The position numbers and the translations under genes are program-made. The notes beneath the pieces were generated by a model that saw nothing but the letters and a program-made list of their open reading frames with translations, was not told the DNA's origin and searched no databases. DNA of 15,852 nt from Burkholderiales bacterium (lineage in GTDB: Bacteria; Pseudomonadota; Gammaproteobacteria; Burkholderiales; SG8-39). Position 1 is the first letter of the stretch. Each line of letters begins with the position of its first letter. Positions 15,069 through 15,852 of the stretch are shown here, piece by piece. Location of the stretch: positions 1 through 15,852 of the forward strand of contig DAIDTN010000152.1 of the NCBI GenBank assembly GCA_027457185.1, read 5' to 3'.

Positions 15069-15746
15069 TCAGCCGCCGGCGACTATCGAGCCTCGGTACC
15101 CGAGCTGCCTGGCAGTTTCCGCAAAGTAGCCGAATCGATAGACAACGCTGCGCGGTTGCCGCAGGCAGCGCGTGTCGCCGAACTCGCAACTGATTTGAGG
15201 GCAGGGCGGGTTGCGATAGCCGCCGGGCTGCAGAGACGCATCTTCGCTGACCTCCTCCCACATGCCGCCGCGCACCGGCCGGAAACGCCATAGCAGGTAA
15301 CCACGCCGCCCGGCCGTGTCGAGCAAGTCCTCTGCGTCGTGCACCTCCGAAACCGGCGCAAGATCCGCGTCAACATAGGGATGCGGCTGCCCGAATGCCA
15401 TGTAGCACTCGATCGCTTCCTGCGTGGGCGCAGCGGGCCGCATGCATGGACGCATCTCGAAGCGGGTGAGGTCCCAGGACCCGAGCTCCCAGGCAACGTC
15501 CATGACCGCGTTCTCGACATCGCGCAGATCGCGCCAACGCCGATTGACTTGCAGGCACGATGACGGCACCGACTCATAGCGGAATTGCCGGCCGAGTTCG
15601 GTTTCTGTTTCGCGTTCTATGAATCCGTGCCAGTGCAGGGACAGAACCAGAGGCGTATCCGCGCAGGGCAGCGCCGCTATCGAGATGCCCGCCAAGGGAA
15701 GGCGATTGGAAACCATCTGTGACTCGATCGCATCCAGAAATTCCAT
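15069..15746 (-). CDS. Conserved-looking hypothetical protein, probably cytoplasmic
   Basis: 225 residues; family not recognised. No signal peptide or membrane segment is seen. The protein is rich in Arg, Trp and acidic residues, with several scattered cysteines and no ordered metal site. The start is well supported: GGAGGA nine bases before the ATG at 15746. It precedes the exported-protein gene by 67 bp on the same strand, so the two may form a small transcription unit. The long open frame, good ribosome site and ordinary amino-acid composition support a real gene; function is unknown. Confidence 0.65.
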   Translation of the reverse strand: MEFLDAIESQMVSNRLPLAGISIAALPCADTPLVLSLHWHGFIERETETELGRQFRYESVPSSCLQVNRRWRDLRDVENAVMDVAWELGSWDLTRFEMRPCMRPAAPTQEAIECYMAFGQPHPYVDADLAPVSEVHDAEDLLDTAGRRGYLLWRFRPVRGGMWEEVSEDASLQPGGYRNPPCPQISCEFGDTRCLRQPRSVVYRFGYFAETARQLGYRGSIVAGG

Positions 15747-15852
15747 ATCAGCGGATCCTCCATCTCGTCGGTGTTGGACAGGTGACGCTGAAAATTACAC
15801 CATGAGTTTCCGCAGGAGTGTTGCTAGCACTGACAGGACCGCGCTGCCAAGC
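15747..15852. other. Upstream region of the last gene, no supported feature
   Basis: Holds the ribosome site of the 15746-15069 gene and presumably its promoter. I see no convincing -35/-10 pair. A plus-strand ATG at 15798 opens a frame to the window edge but has no ribosome site. Confidence 0.4.

Noticed and set aside
15798..15852. Plus-strand frame open to the window edge (ATG at 15798)
   Set aside because: No ribosome site, too short to judge, and it lies in the presumed promoter region of the opposite gene.

Overview
The window is GC-rich and gene-dense. It holds most of an ATP-independent (class II, tungsten-type) benzoyl-CoA reductase locus, the Bam complex that dearomatises benzoyl-CoA in anaerobic degradation of aromatic compounds. 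Class II enzymes are known mainly from obligate anaerobes such as Geobacter, sulfate reducers and syntrophs. Here the main operon has a perfect FNR-type box at the classic activator position, and nearby genes (POT peptide transporter, unknown exported protein) look proteobacterial. I infer a facultatively anaerobic or oxygen-responsive proteobacterium, possibly a betaproteobacterium; the lineage call is weak.

Layout. On the minus strand, 8827 down to 1, one tightly packed operon encodes BamB, BamC, BamD, BamE, BamF, BamG and the N-terminal 201 residues of BamH, which runs off the left edge. BamI would be expected beyond it. A 419-bp divergent control region (8828-9246) carries the FNR box, a sigma70-like minus-strand promoter, a possible plus-strand -10 and short repeats. 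On the plus strand, 9247-12695, lies a second unit: an HD-domain/zinc-ribbon protein, a second BamB-like protein and a second BamC-like protein. A POT-family peptide transporter follows (12888-14414). Two minus-strand genes of unknown function (14495-15001, exported; 15069-15746) close the window.

How the parts work together. BamB carries tungstopterin and a [4Fe-4S] cluster and reduces the aromatic ring; BamC is its three-cluster electron-transfer subunit. BamD/BamE/BamF resemble HdrCB/HdrA/MvhD, and BamG/BamH (plus BamI outside) resemble NuoE/NuoF/NuoG. Together they are thought to drive the very low-potential reduction by flavin-based electron bifurcation. The window has two catalytic BC modules but only one electron-supply module.

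Most notable: (i) the FNR box on a class II operon; (ii) the second BamB keeps the predicted tungsten and Fe-S ligands but has a remodelled, shortened, histidine-rich active-site segment, suggesting another substrate; (iii) an HD/zinc-ribbon protein of unknown role is co-directional with it, 18 bp upstream. No RNA genes, CRISPR arrays or mobile elements were recognised.
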